A stretch of DNA of 64,000 nt from NCBI GenBank assembly GCA_016707525.1, contig JADJHP010000012.1, positions 62,001 through 126,000 on the forward strand, in the 5' to 3' direction. The notes beneath the pieces were generated by a model. That model had not been told where the DNA came from and made no database searches. It saw only the letters and a program-made list of their open reading frames with translations. The stretch is from Ignavibacteriota bacterium. GTDB taxonomy: Bacteria; Bacteroidota; Ignavibacteria; UBA10030; UBA6906. Position 1 is the stretch's first letter, and each line of letters starts with the position of its first letter. Positions 37,501 through 45,798 of this stretch are shown here, piece after piece. The position numbers were made by a program, and so were the translations under genes.

Positions 37501-38027
37501 CACCATACACGGCCTCAGCGGATCCTGCTCTTGCTGTGAATATGGATGCGCGTTCATCCACCCCCATCATGTGGGTCCTGACGTGCGCCCGCGGCGGCGA
37601 GGAGCCCTGGTCCGCCCTGGATCAATTCTCGATCATTGCGAGTCATATGCCGACGCCTGCAGATGTATGGACGTTCAACCCGACGGTCGTGACGGATGTG
37701 GTGGAAGCGGCAGCCCCGTCATCGTTCGCGCTCTTGCAGAACTATCCCAATCCGTTCAACCCCAGTTCAGATATCCGATATCAGATATCTGAATTCAGCA
37801 ATGTACGCCTTGCCGTCTATGATATCCTCGGGCGCGAAGTGGCCGTACTGGTGAACGAGAAGAAAGCGCCCGGAGCGTACCAGGTGCGGTTCGATGCATC
37901 GTCCCTGTCGAGCGGAGTCTACTTCTATCGTCTTCAGGTCCGCCCTTCGGACTCCGTCTTCGGGCGCGACTCCAGAGACGGAGCCGGGACGCAAGTGGAA
38001 ACGAGGAAAATGCTACTCCTCCGGTGA
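34502..38027 (+). CDS. Large T9SS-sorted secreted protein (paralogue B, one frameshift)
   Basis: Two frames make one gene. The first, 34502-36543, is 680 residues and ends at STYLRPLRCK. The second picks up at the same point with YDANDPSSYVSFYVP and runs to 38027. The span 34502-38027 has one base too many; removing it near 36514-36531 gives 1174 residues, against 1170 for paralogue A, with matching sequence throughout (NGAYDPAIDVPG, GLEMQRSVWAHRR, NPNPFNPSSDIRYQ-like end). So the gene is intact but for a single-base shift. Signal peptide about 1-22. Function unknown, presumably the same as paralogue A. Confidence 0.75.
37766..37793. repeat. Inverted repeat inside the sorting domain, copy B
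   Basis: Same TTCAGATATC/GATATCTGAA arms as in copy A, at 37766-37775 and 37784-37793, within a stretch nearly identical to paralogue A. Confidence 0.6.
37938..37988 (+). repeat. Copy B of the 51-bp palindromic in-frame insert
   Basis: Differs from copy A only by two substitutions in its centre (CTTCGGG for CCCCGGG), and encodes VRPSDSVFGRDSRDGAG at the same position of the sorting domain. Confidence 0.65.
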
Positions 38028-38110
38028 CGCTGCCGTTCGTTGATCCTCATTGTCAGGATCTCCTACATTACGGGTTCGTCTCCGCAAATGAGTGAGGTTC
38101 CCAAGATGAG

Positions 38111-38154
38111 AAACCCTGACATTTCTACTAAGCACAAACCCTGACATTTTTACT
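38111..38154. repeat. Two 19-bp direct repeats, possible remnant of a mobile-element end
   Basis: AAACCCTGACATTTCTACT (38111-38129) and AAACCCTGACATTTTTACT (38136-38154) differ at one base and are 25 bp apart. They lie between two genes with no other clear feature. An 18-codon frame (38088-38144) runs into them. Multiple short terminal repeats with a TGTCAGGG core on the opposite strand recall ends of IS21- or IS481-type elements, but no transposase is present. Confidence 0.4.
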
Positions 38155-38269
38155 GCGGTATTACACAACGGCATCCGCACTTCCGGCATCCTTGTGTTTC
38201 TCCTCTCCGCGGGGTACCTTTCTTCGGTCCCTGTCCCCGCACACATCCCGTACCCTGAGAGTCCCAACT

Positions 38270-40369
38270 ATGGCGTTCTCTTCGAACAAGACCGCATCGG
38301 CCATTCTCCTCGGCCTGATATGCCTTGCCTCCTGCGCCCCGAAACCGTCCGGACAACCGGCGTATGAAGGAGTCTACTGCCGGGGAGAAGGGGACACGAC
38401 GTATCTCCGCCTGATCGACGAGTCGTTCGCGTTCTTCGATCCCAACCCCATCGTGCCAAACCTCGCCATGCTCTACAAACCCGAATGGGATACGTTCGTG
38501 GAGGGCGCGGGCTGGAACGCATGGTGGATCCAGAACAGCTACGGGTTCTCGTATGCCGCCACGCCATTTCTCCAGGAACCATGGTTCTCCATCCTCCAGC
38601 GGTCGTGGGACCTGCACTGGGATAACCAGGGCGACGGCAAACGTATGAGCATGTGGGATGGCAGTCCGACGGGTGCGTGGTTCTCCGGGCTTATCGCGCC
38701 CGACGGAAGTTTGGGCGACATGGCGCGGCCGCACGAGATCGGATTCAAACAGGGCGATGGCGACCAGAACGTGCACGACTGGTTCTACGAGGCCGCTGCG
38801 GCCGGACTGGTGATGCAGTCGGAGATCCTCCTGGCAAACCGCGACACGGCAGCGATGCGTCATTATCTGCCGAAGATGGAACGCGCCTGTGCGTTCATCG
38901 AATGCACGAGGGATCCGAAGAACAACCTGTTCCTCGTCGGCCCGGCCAGCAACCTGCTCGCGCCAAGCTACGGAGGTGTGAGGAAGCTGGACGGTTCGCT
39001 GGGAAAGGGATACCTTGCCGGACTTTCCATAACGTATCTCGCGGCGCTCGACAGGATGGCAGAGTTGTATCTGATCACGGGCGAGAAGGACAAGCTGGAA
39101 CTCTGCAAGAAACGGCAGGAGATCACACGCAGTTCGTTGCCCCTGTTGTTGACGACCGAGGGTTACTTCGTGAAGAGCATCGAACCCGGTGGGATCAGGC
39201 ACGGCGTTCTCGGGCAGGAGCCGCACAACTATCTCGAGGGCGTAGCGAATGCCGATGCGGTCGCACTCCGGGTGGTCGACCACCGCACCGCGGAGAGCAT
39301 CTACACGCGCATCGCATCATATCCGGCGATCCGGCCGTTCGATTTCCTGCTCACCAATGCCCCTTCTCTGGATGATACATACTGGGAAGGAAAGGGGGCC
39401 TTTCCGGGTGCCGGCACCGAAGTGTTCCGTCAGTTCGGACACTGGGTGGACGGCGGGGCGTGGGGAACGGTGGAAGGGCGCGCGATACTGATGTACTCCC
39501 GTCTCGGACGGTTCGACGACATCCTCCGCTCCGGCGTGCGTGCCATGAAGTGGGCGAAGGACTTCCGGATGGATGCGCCATGGTCGCAGCAGGGTGAGAA
39601 CACGGACAATCTCTGGTCGGATTCCGGCGAGCATCATGTCGGCGGCGTCAGCGTCATGATCGACAACTTCGCGATCCCCGCGGCGACGGTCCGCGGACTC
39701 TTCGACTACGAATACCGTTCTGACAGGCTGATCCTGCGCCCGCGCGTACCGGGTTCGATCACCTACTACGAGCAGAAGCAGTCCGTGCGGTTCGGAGAGA
39801 AGAGGCTCTTTCTGTCGTGCCGCAACGGCGGCCCGCGTGTGAAGGCCGTGAAAGTCAATGGACGGCCGCAGGAAGGAACGACGCCCGACGAGGTCGTACT
39901 GCTCTTTGCCACATTGCCGGACGAGGCAAGGATCGAGATCGTGACCGAAGGTGGGTCGCCTGCTGTGTCCGCCGATGTTGTATACCCGCGGGTACCGGCT
40001 CTGGACGCCGCACGACGATCTGCTTCCGGCGGCAGCGATAGCCTCGGGGCACGGTTGAGGAAGCCGTACGCAGTTCTCTCCCGGTTCAGGGCGCTGATCG
40101 CAAAGGAACCGGGAGCGGACTATGAGCGCGCATTCGTGGGTGCGGCGCTGCGTGCATTCGAAAGCTGCGCCATGCGCGCGTCGCTGGATCCCGGGCCGGG
40201 CTACTACCGCGTGGTGACCGCCGAACGGAAGGCTACAATGCAGAAGTTCTATGAGAATGCTGCGCTGGGGATGTATGATGGGCTCGACCGACGGATGTCA
40301 GCGGCTGCCGGCGTAAAAGACGCTCAGGGATGGCGTATCCGGAAGCTGTTCAAGCAAGCGCGGCGATAG
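38270..40369 (+). CDS. Lipoprotein with six-hairpin (alpha/alpha)6 glycosidase-like fold
   Basis: 699 residues from the ATG at 38270; the frame is open from 38192 but the earlier part is unlike a signal. Lipobox LASC gives a lipid-anchored protein (Cys about residue 22). Residues about 150-500 resemble (alpha/alpha)6 barrel glycosidases such as alpha-L-rhamnosidase or GH-related families: HDWFYEAAAAGLVMQSEILLANRD, AGLSITYLAALDRMAELYLITG, PHNYLEGVANADAVALRVVD, WVDGGAWGTVEGRAILMYSRLG. A beta-sandwich follows. Acidic catalytic residues cannot be assigned by eye. Probably acts on glycans at the cell surface. Confidence 0.7.
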   Translation: MAFSSNKTASAILLGLICLASCAPKPSGQPAYEGVYCRGEGDTTYLRLIDESFAFFDPNPIVPNLAMLYKPEWDTFVEGAGWNAWWIQNSYGFSYAATPFLQEPWFSILQRSWDLHWDNQGDGKRMSMWDGSPTGAWFSGLIAPDGSLGDMARPHEIGFKQGDGDQNVHDWFYEAAAAGLVMQSEILLANRDTAAMRHYLPKMERACAFIECTRDPKNNLFLVGPASNLLAPSYGGVRKLDGSLGKGYLAGLSITYLAALDRMAELYLITGEKDKLELCKKRQEITRSSLPLLLTTEGYFVKSIEPGGIRHGVLGQEPHNYLEGVANADAVALRVVDHRTAESIYTRIASYPAIRPFDFLLTNAPSLDDTYWEGKGAFPGAGTEVFRQFGHWVDGGAWGTVEGRAILMYSRLGRFDDILRSGVRAMKWAKDFRMDAPWSQQGENTDNLWSDSGEHHVGGVSVMIDNFAIPAATVRGLFDYEYRSDRLILRPRVPGSITYYEQKQSVRFGEKRLFLSCRNGGPRVKAVKVNGRPQEGTTPDEVVLLFATLPDEARIEIVTEGGSPAVSADVVYPRVPALDAARRSASGGSDSLGARLRKPYAVLSRFRALIAKEPGADYERAFVGAALRAFESCAMRASLDPGPGYYRVVTAERKATMQKFYENAALGMYDGLDRRMSAAAGVKDAQGWRIRKLFKQARR

Positions 40370-40374
40370 AACGA

Positions 40375-41077
40375 TCAGAGCAGGAGCCAGAGGTTATATA
40401 TTCCCGCCAGAAGCACAAGGACCCCGGCACCACGACGAAGCCACACCGCCACAGGACTCGAAGAGGTCCAGGCCAGGTAGCGTGCGATGGTCTGGGTAAG
40501 GGTACCGGCGACAACGATGACACCGGCGTGACCGAGTGCGAAGGCGGAGAGCAGCAGAACAGAGAACCAGATGTGATCGGAGGCCGCGGAGAAGACGAGG
40601 CCGAGGATCGGGGCGAGGAAGGCGAACGTGCATGGCCCGAGCCCCAGGCCGAACATCAGTCCGAGCATGAAGATGCCTGAACCGCTCCGCCGCGCTGATG
40701 TGTTGCCGCCGTATCCCACCCCAGGGGAGACGAATGACGTCGAGCAATGCCAGCCCCATCACGAGGAAGACGGCGGCGAGCAGGATATTGCCCCACTCGC
40801 CGATATCGCCCAGGATCCGGCCAAGCATCGCGGTCAGGATGCCGAGAAGAGCGATCGAAAGCAGGATCCCCAGCGCGAAGATCGTCGAGAGGAGCAGCGC
40901 CCGTGTGGTCGTCCGCTCTGTCTCGGCGGTGATGTAGCCAACGATCAGGGGGATACTGCTCAGGTGGCAGGGGCTGAGAAGGATGCTCGCGACCCCCCAT
41001 GCGAGAGAAGCACCGGCCGCCATCACAACACTGCCGCCCAGTGCGAGCGAGAGGTACGTGAAGAGTTCCTCGATCAT
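40375..41077 (-). CDS. ccdA: CcdA/DsbD-type transmembrane thiol transporter (one frameshift)
   Basis: Two overlapping frames cover one gene. The first half (from ATG 41077) has SILLSPCHLSSIPLIVGYI, the half-site with its first redox Cys. After a shift in the CCCC run at 40719-40722 the second half continues with GLMFGLGLGPCTFAFLAPILG, the second redox Cys half. Removing one base gives 233 residues, normal for CcdA, with six or more hydrophobic segments. CcdA moves electrons from cytoplasmic thioredoxin to periplasmic thiol proteins. Its ATG overlaps the stop of the upstream thioredoxin-like gene by 4 bp, so that protein is the likely partner. Confidence 0.8.
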
Positions 41078-41457
41078 CGCCGGCCTTGCACGTTCAGTCC
41101 ATGCTTCCTGAGAAGGGTGTCGATCTCCGCCTCGGCAAAGAACCCCTCGTGGCGGAACACTTCCTTCCCTGCACCATCCAGGAATACCTGTGTGGGGATC
41201 ACACGCACGCCGTATTCCTTCCCGAACTTCTTCTGTTCCGCCTTCCAGACATCATAAAAGACGACGCGTATCTGGTCGCCATAGCGTTGCTGGATGCTCT
41301 TGAGTATGGGCTGCATCATCCGGCAGGGGATGCATTTGTCGGAGCCGAGTTCGACGAATGTGATCCGGGGGGGTGTCGTCTTCCCGCCATCCTGAGCATG
41401 GGCGGGCAGAATACTCAATGCGCAGAGCAGCGCGACGATCTGCAGGGTTCGTGTCAT
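41074..41457 (-). CDS. Exported thioredoxin-like protein
   Basis: 127 residues from the ATG at 41457; an in-frame TTG at 41469 has a better-spaced GGAGG and is also possible. The signal peptide is TRTLQIVALLCALSILPAHAQ. A thioredoxin fold carries the CxxC site as KCIPCRMM (Cys42, Cys45), followed by cis-Pro (VIPTQVF). Probably a periplasmic thiol-disulfide protein kept reduced by CcdA, whose start overlaps its stop. It lies 49 bp downstream of the ACR3 gene in the arsenic-type operon. Confidence 0.85.
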   Translation of the reverse strand: MTRTLQIVALLCALSILPAHAQDGGKTTPPRITFVELGSDKCIPCRMMQPILKSIQQRYGDQIRVVFYDVWKAEQKKFGKEYGVRVIPTQVFLDGAGKEVFRHEGFFAEAEIDTLLRKHGLNVQGRR

Positions 41458-41506
41458 GCGGATGTACAAGGCAACCTCCATTGGGATCATTGTACCCGGG
41501 CCGTGA

Positions 41507-42556
41507 TCATACGGCGGGGGCGAAGTATCTGGTGCGAAGCCGTAACGCGACGTTCACCAGGGCAAGCATGACCGGCACTTCCACGAGCGGGCCGATCACT
41601 GCCGCGAAGGCCTCGCCGGAACTGATGCCGAAGACCGCAACGGCCACCGCGATCGCGAGTTCGAAGTTGTTGCTTGCCGCGGTAAAGGAAAGGGTGACGG
41701 TCTTGCCGTAGTCCGCTCCCATCCTGCGGCTGAGAACAAAGGATACCAGGAACATCACCACGAAGTAGATGATGAGGGGGATGGCGATCCGCAGGACGTC
41801 CATCGGGATCCTGACGATGTACTCGCCCTTCAGGGAGAACATGACAAGGATCGTGAAGAGCAGGGCGATGAGCGTGATCGGGCTGATCGTCGGAATGAAC
41901 GATGTGGTATACCATGTGTCACCTTTGAGCTTCCGGAGAACGATGCGTGTCAGCAGTCCGGCAAGAAAGGGGATCCCGAGATAGATGAAGACGCTCTCGG
42001 CGACCTGTCCGATGGTGATGTCAACGACAAACGTTGTGAGTCCGAGCCAGGCCGGAACAACGGTCAAGAAGACATACGCATAGACAGAAAAGAACAGGAC
42101 CTGGAAGATGGAGTTGAACGCGACGAGCCCCGCGGCGTACTCGCGGTCGCCGTGCGCAAGATCATTCCAGACGATCACCATGGCGATGCACCGGGCCAGC
42201 CCGATGATGATCAGCCCGGCCATATACGCGGGGTACTCGCGCAGAAAGACGATCGCCAGGACAAACATCAGGACGGGGCCAATGACCCAGTTCTGGATGA
42301 GCGAGAGGACCAGGACCTTTTTGTTGCGGAACACGTCGCCCAACTCCTCATAGCGGACCTTTGCCAGGGGAGGATACATCATGAGGATCAGCCCGATGGC
42401 GATGGGGATGTTGGTGGTCCCTGATTGGAATCCGCTCCAGAAGCCTACGATGCCCGGCGAGAGGTATCCCCACAGGACACCGGCAAGCATCGCCAGGAAT
42501 ATCCAGAGCGTCAGGTAGCGGTCGAGGAAGGATAGATTCTTGGTCACGGACGTCAT
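41507..42556 (-). CDS. acr3: ACR3-family arsenite efflux transporter
   Basis: 349 residues, about ten membrane segments (family norm). Family marks are LTLWIFLAMLAGVLWGY, IAIGLILMMYPPLAKVRYEE and VLSLIQNWVIGPVLMF, and LIIIGLARCIAMVIVWNDLAHGD with the conserved membrane Cys. ACR3 (BART superfamily) expels arsenite by proton exchange. Its neighbours are an ArsR repressor, a permease, and two thioredoxin-like proteins, all on the same strand in one apparent operon; 12 bp from the permease gene. Confidence 0.93.
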   Translation of the reverse strand: MTSVTKNLSFLDRYLTLWIFLAMLAGVLWGYLSPGIVGFWSGFQSGTTNIPIAIGLILMMYPPLAKVRYEELGDVFRNKKVLVLSLIQNWVIGPVLMFVLAIVFLREYPAYMAGLIIIGLARCIAMVIVWNDLAHGDREYAAGLVAFNSIFQVLFFSVYAYVFLTVVPAWLGLTTFVVDITIGQVAESVFIYLGIPFLAGLLTRIVLRKLKGDTWYTTSFIPTISPITLIALLFTILVMFSLKGEYIVRIPMDVLRIAIPLIIYFVVMFLVSFVLSRRMGADYGKTVTLSFTAASNNFELAIAVAVAVFGISSGEAFAAVIGPLVEVPVMLALVNVALRLRTRYFAPAV

Positions 42557-42568
42557 CGTTGCCTCGCG

Positions 42569-43579
42569 TTAGTAGATGGCGTTGAAGAGATAGCCGACCA
42601 GCAGGATGCCGGTCCCGACCACCCCCACGAAGATCGCGATCAGGGGGAGCTTGATCACTTTGCGCAGGATGATGGTCTCGGGGAGGGAGAGCCCGATGAC
42701 AGCCATCATGAATGCCAGCGTTGTCCCCAGCGAGGCACCCTTTTCGAGAAGAGCATGGACGATGGGGATGATCCCGGCAGCATTAGAATAGAGGGGGATG
42801 CCGATCAGCACGGAGACGGGGACGGCCCACCAGGCAGATCTGCCCATGATACCCGCAAGGAAATTCTCGGGGACATAGCCATGCACCCCGGCACCGACGG
42901 CTATGCCCGCGATGACATAGGGCCACACTTTACCGACGACCTCGCGCACTGACTGGAAGCCCATGGTGATCCGGTCGCTGAACTTCAGGGAGATCTCATC
43001 AGGATGCTGCTGTGCATGGATGGCCAGGACCCAATCCTCGATATAGCGCTCGACCTTCAGTTTCCCGATCACGTACCCGGAGGCGATGGCGATGACCAGT
43101 CCGGTGGAGGCGTAGAGCAATGCCGTCTGCCAGCCGAAGAGCCCCCAGAGCAGAACGAGGGCGACCTCGTTGATCATCGGTGCCGCGACGAGGAAGGAGA
43201 ATGTGACACCCAGTGGTATCCCGGTCTCGACGAACCCGATGAAGAGCGGTACGGCCGAACACGAACAGAAGGGAGTGACGACGCCGAGGCTTGCCGCCAG
43301 GACGTTCCCTGCGAACAACGGCTTGTTGGCGAGCATACGCCGGGTACGTTCGGGTGAGAAATAGCTCCTGATGATGCCGACACCGAAGACCACGATGACG
43401 AGGAGGAGAAGGACCTTGGGCACTTCGAAGACAAAGAACCGGACCGCATCGGTCAGGTGCCCTGCCGGCGGAAGGGGGAGGAGTCCGACGAATGCGGACG
43501 TGATCGGATCCAGGAAGGCATAGACCACGATCCACAGGACGAGGAAGCTCACCGCTGCCGTAATGGGCGAGAGTTTCAC
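42569..43579 (-). CDS. UPF0718-family permease (ArsP-like)
   Basis: 336 residues with about eight membrane segments. Its core FCSCSAVPLFIGFVETGIPLGVTFSFLVAAPMINEVALVLLWGLFGW is the DUF318/UPF0718 signature shared with ArsP/YraQ, which have been linked to methylarsenite efflux. The Cys pair FCSCS fits a soft-metal substrate. Its ATG overlaps the stop of the upstream small thioredoxin-like gene by 4 bp (43576-43579), so those two are probably translationally coupled. Substrate here is inferred from the operon. Confidence 0.85.
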   Translation of the reverse strand: MKLSPITAAVSFLVLWIVVYAFLDPITSAFVGLLPLPPAGHLTDAVRFFVFEVPKVLLLLVIVVFGVGIIRSYFSPERTRRMLANKPLFAGNVLAASLGVVTPFCSCSAVPLFIGFVETGIPLGVTFSFLVAAPMINEVALVLLWGLFGWQTALLYASTGLVIAIASGYVIGKLKVERYIEDWVLAIHAQQHPDEISLKFSDRITMGFQSVREVVGKVWPYVIAGIAVGAGVHGYVPENFLAGIMGRSAWWAVPVSVLIGIPLYSNAAGIIPIVHALLEKGASLGTTLAFMMAVIGLSLPETIILRKVIKLPLIAIFVGVVGTGILLVGYLFNAIY

Positions 43580-43836
43580 GCCTGGATGCCGGCAGAAGAG
43601 GTGTGTTGCTGGATCAGCGTCTTCAACGCGTCCACGGACGGGACACTTCCGGAAAGCACGACCTTGCCGTCGATGACGAGTCCGGGTGTGCGCATGATGC
43701 CGTAGGAGGCGATCTGCTGGTAGTCCTCGACCTTCTCGATGAGCGGTGCGGGCGTCATGCCTTCCACGGCTTCATGGGTGCGGCGTTCGAGGGTCTTACA
43801 GTTCATGCAACCGGGTCCAAGTACTTTGATGACCAT
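43576..43836 (-). CDS. Small thioredoxin-like redox protein
   Basis: 86 residues, no signal peptide. MVIKVLGPGCMNCKTLERRT has the CxxC site (Cys10, Cys13) close to the N-terminus, and GIMRTPGLVIDGKVVLSG is the cis-Pro and terminal strand of the MJ0307/Thioredoxin_3 type. Such small proteins are usual partners of UPF0718 permeases, probably delivering reducing power or thiolated substrate in the cytoplasm. Overlaps the permease start by 4 bp; 60 bp after arsR. Confidence 0.9.
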   Translation of the reverse strand: MVIKVLGPGCMNCKTLERRTHEAVEGMTPAPLIEKVEDYQQIASYGIMRTPGLVIDGKVVLSGSVPSVDALKTLIQQHTSSAGIQA

Positions 43837-43896
43837 CGGAATGTTCCTTACGCTGGGATATCTTGTATGATGACGGAATGAACGGAAACACAGGGA

Positions 43897-44244
43897 TCAG
43901 AGACTGCACAACTTGTTCCGGTCCACCGTGTGGGCCTTCTCACGGTCGGCCTTGATCTGCAGCTCCGTCTCGAGTCCTGTCTTGAGCGCCGAAAGGAGAG
44001 GCCGGATGAGGGTGTCGCGTGTGGCGGAGTTCAGTTTGTAGTTCACCCACTTGCCGTCCCTGGAATCCGTGATCAGTCCGGCGTCGCAGAGGATGGTCAG
44101 GTGTTTGGACACGGTGGAGGTGGAGAGTCCGAGGATGGCGCGGACCTCGCACACGCACAGTTCCCGTTCCTCGAGCATCTTCACGATGCGGAGGCGGCTG
44201 GGGTGGCTGAGTGCCCTGAAGATCGTAACGGTCTTGCGGTCCAT
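43897..44244 (-). CDS. arsR: ArsR-family metalloregulatory repressor
   Basis: 115 residues with the winged-helix core ALSHPSRLRIVKMLEERELCVCEVRAILGLSTSTVSKHLTIL. ELCVC (Cys30, Cys32) is the arsenite-binding site of canonical ArsR proteins in the alpha-3 position. It heads a six-gene minus-strand operon (arsR, small Trx, permease, acr3, exported Trx, ccdA). A perfect palindrome just upstream of its start (44251-44270) is its likely operator; arsenite binding would release it. Confidence 0.94.
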   Translation of the reverse strand: MDRKTVTIFRALSHPSRLRIVKMLEERELCVCEVRAILGLSTSTVSKHLTILCDAGLITDSRDGKWVNYKLNSATRDTLIRPLLSALKTGLETELQIKADREKAHTVDRNKLCSL

Positions 44245-44250
44245 TCTCTC

Positions 44251-44270
44251 ATTTCGTTAACTAACGAAAT
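44251..44270. promoter_or_regulatory. ArsR operator, perfect palindrome
   Basis: ATTTCGTTA-AC-TAACGAAAT is a perfect 9-2-9 inverted repeat, 6 bp upstream of the arsR start codon on the minus strand. Position and AT-rich form match ArsR-family operators. Confidence 0.75.
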
Positions 44271-44479
44271 GTAAGGGTCTCCTCGTCAAAAAGCAAGCGG
44301 GGGGCCTGAATCCTTGCCCGGGGGATCCGTCAGGCCAGCATTACCTGCGGGTCGGCACGACCATGGTCTCCTATATAGAGAGTCGCGCTTTGCTCTACGT
44401 CCTGATTTTGCTACTTTTCACTAGAGCGTGCACCAACTGTGTTTCATTGAGACGTGCTGGACCAGCGAAGATCCCTGCC

Positions 44480-45769
44480 ATGAAAACTATACGTTCAGTG
44501 AGGCCGCGGCGGCCTCTGTGTTCCCTGAGAGAAGCGGTGGGAGCCCTTCTGCTTTCTTCGCTCCTGGCATCCTGCGTCGCATCGCACGGCAGCAGCAACC
44601 AGTCCATGCACTGGGTAGGGACCTGGGCCACGGCACCGCAACTCGTCGAGACAGGGAATGCTCCGCCGGCGCCGGGGTTGAGCAACAACACGTTGCGGCA
44701 GATCGTGCGCGTCTCGATCGGCGGCGACAGTCTTCGTGTGCGATTCTCGAATGCGTTCAGCACAGAGCCGGTCATCCTTCACGCTGTGCACATTGCGCTC
44801 TCCACCGGAGGGGGGACGATCGATCCGGGGTCCGACAAGGCGTTGGCCTTTGACGGAAAAGAGGAGATCGTCATAGGACCCGGGGCCACGGTCACCTCCG
44901 ATCCGCTGGCATTCCCGTTGAGGCCTCGCGCTGATGTTGCGATCACGACCTTCTACGGCGTGAGTCCGGTGGCTCTCACGGGCCATCCAGGGTCACGGAC
45001 AACGTCGTACCTTTTCGCCGGGAATGCGCTCTCCCGGGTTGACACAAGCGGCGCGGTGAGGACGGATCATTGGTACACCATCAATGCGATCGACGTGCTT
45101 GCTCCTGTCACGGCGGCATGTGTTGCGATCCTGGGGAATTCCATTACCGATGGGAGAGGGTCCACGACGAACATGCAGAACCGCTGGCCGGATATCCTCT
45201 CAGAGTCCCTTCTCAAGGATCCGGGCACGTGGCATGTCGGGGTCCTCAACCTGGGCATCGGGGGGAATTGCGTCCTTGCAGGCGGACTGGGGCCGACGGG
45301 GGCGAGTCGGTTCGACCGGGATATCCTCGGACAATCGGGGGTTCGCTGGGCCGTGGTGTTCGAGGGAGTCAACGATATCGGCAAGGTCAAGACGGCCGCT
45401 GCCTCGGCGCAGACGGCAACTGATCTCATTGCCTCCTACAAGGAGATGGTTGCAAGAGCGCGCGCAAAGAACATCAGGATCTACGGGGGAACCGTTCTCC
45501 CGTTCAACGGTAACGGCTACTACAATCAGTACAGCGAGCAGTGCCGCGTTACAGTGAACGAGTGGATCCGGGGAACGGGCAATTTCGATGCATGCATCGA
45601 TATGGACATGGTCATGCGCGATCCCCGGGATCCCACGCGGTTGTTGTTGCCTGCGTACCAGAACGACGGATTGCACCCCGATGCCGCGGGATACGAGATC
45701 ATGGGATCATCCGTCGATCATCGGTTGTTCACCGGACCGGAAGTTCTTCGGACAGGACGCGGCAGGTAA
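44480..45769 (+). CDS. SGNH/GDSL-family hydrolase lipoprotein
   Basis: 429 residues from the ATG at 44480; the frame is open from 44363 but that stretch is not a signal sequence. Lipobox LASC after LLLSSLLA gives a lipid anchor. The N-terminal part starts WVGTWATAPQLVE and is followed by an SGNH core: block I GNSITDGRGS (nucleophile Ser), block III GVNDIG, and block V DGLHPDAAGYEIMG (Asp/His). Substrates of such proteins are acetyl or other esters on polysaccharides. No operon partner is visible. Confidence 0.87.
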   Translation: MKTIRSVRPRRPLCSLREAVGALLLSSLLASCVASHGSSNQSMHWVGTWATAPQLVETGNAPPAPGLSNNTLRQIVRVSIGGDSLRVRFSNAFSTEPVILHAVHIALSTGGGTIDPGSDKALAFDGKEEIVIGPGATVTSDPLAFPLRPRADVAITTFYGVSPVALTGHPGSRTTSYLFAGNALSRVDTSGAVRTDHWYTINAIDVLAPVTAACVAILGNSITDGRGSTTNMQNRWPDILSESLLKDPGTWHVGVLNLGIGGNCVLAGGLGPTGASRFDRDILGQSGVRWAVVFEGVNDIGKVKTAAASAQTATDLIASYKEMVARARAKNIRIYGGTVLPFNGNGYYNQYSEQCRVTVNEWIRGTGNFDACIDMDMVMRDPRDPTRLLLPAYQNDGLHPDAAGYEIMGSSVDHRLFTGPEVLRTGRGR

Positions 45770-45798
45770 TATCTCGTGAGGTCTGCGCGTACGCAGCC

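Noticed and set aside
38192..38269. Longer N-terminus for the six-hairpin lipoprotein
   Set aside because: The added residues are not signal-like; the ATG at 38270 starts a proper lipoprotein signal with LASC.
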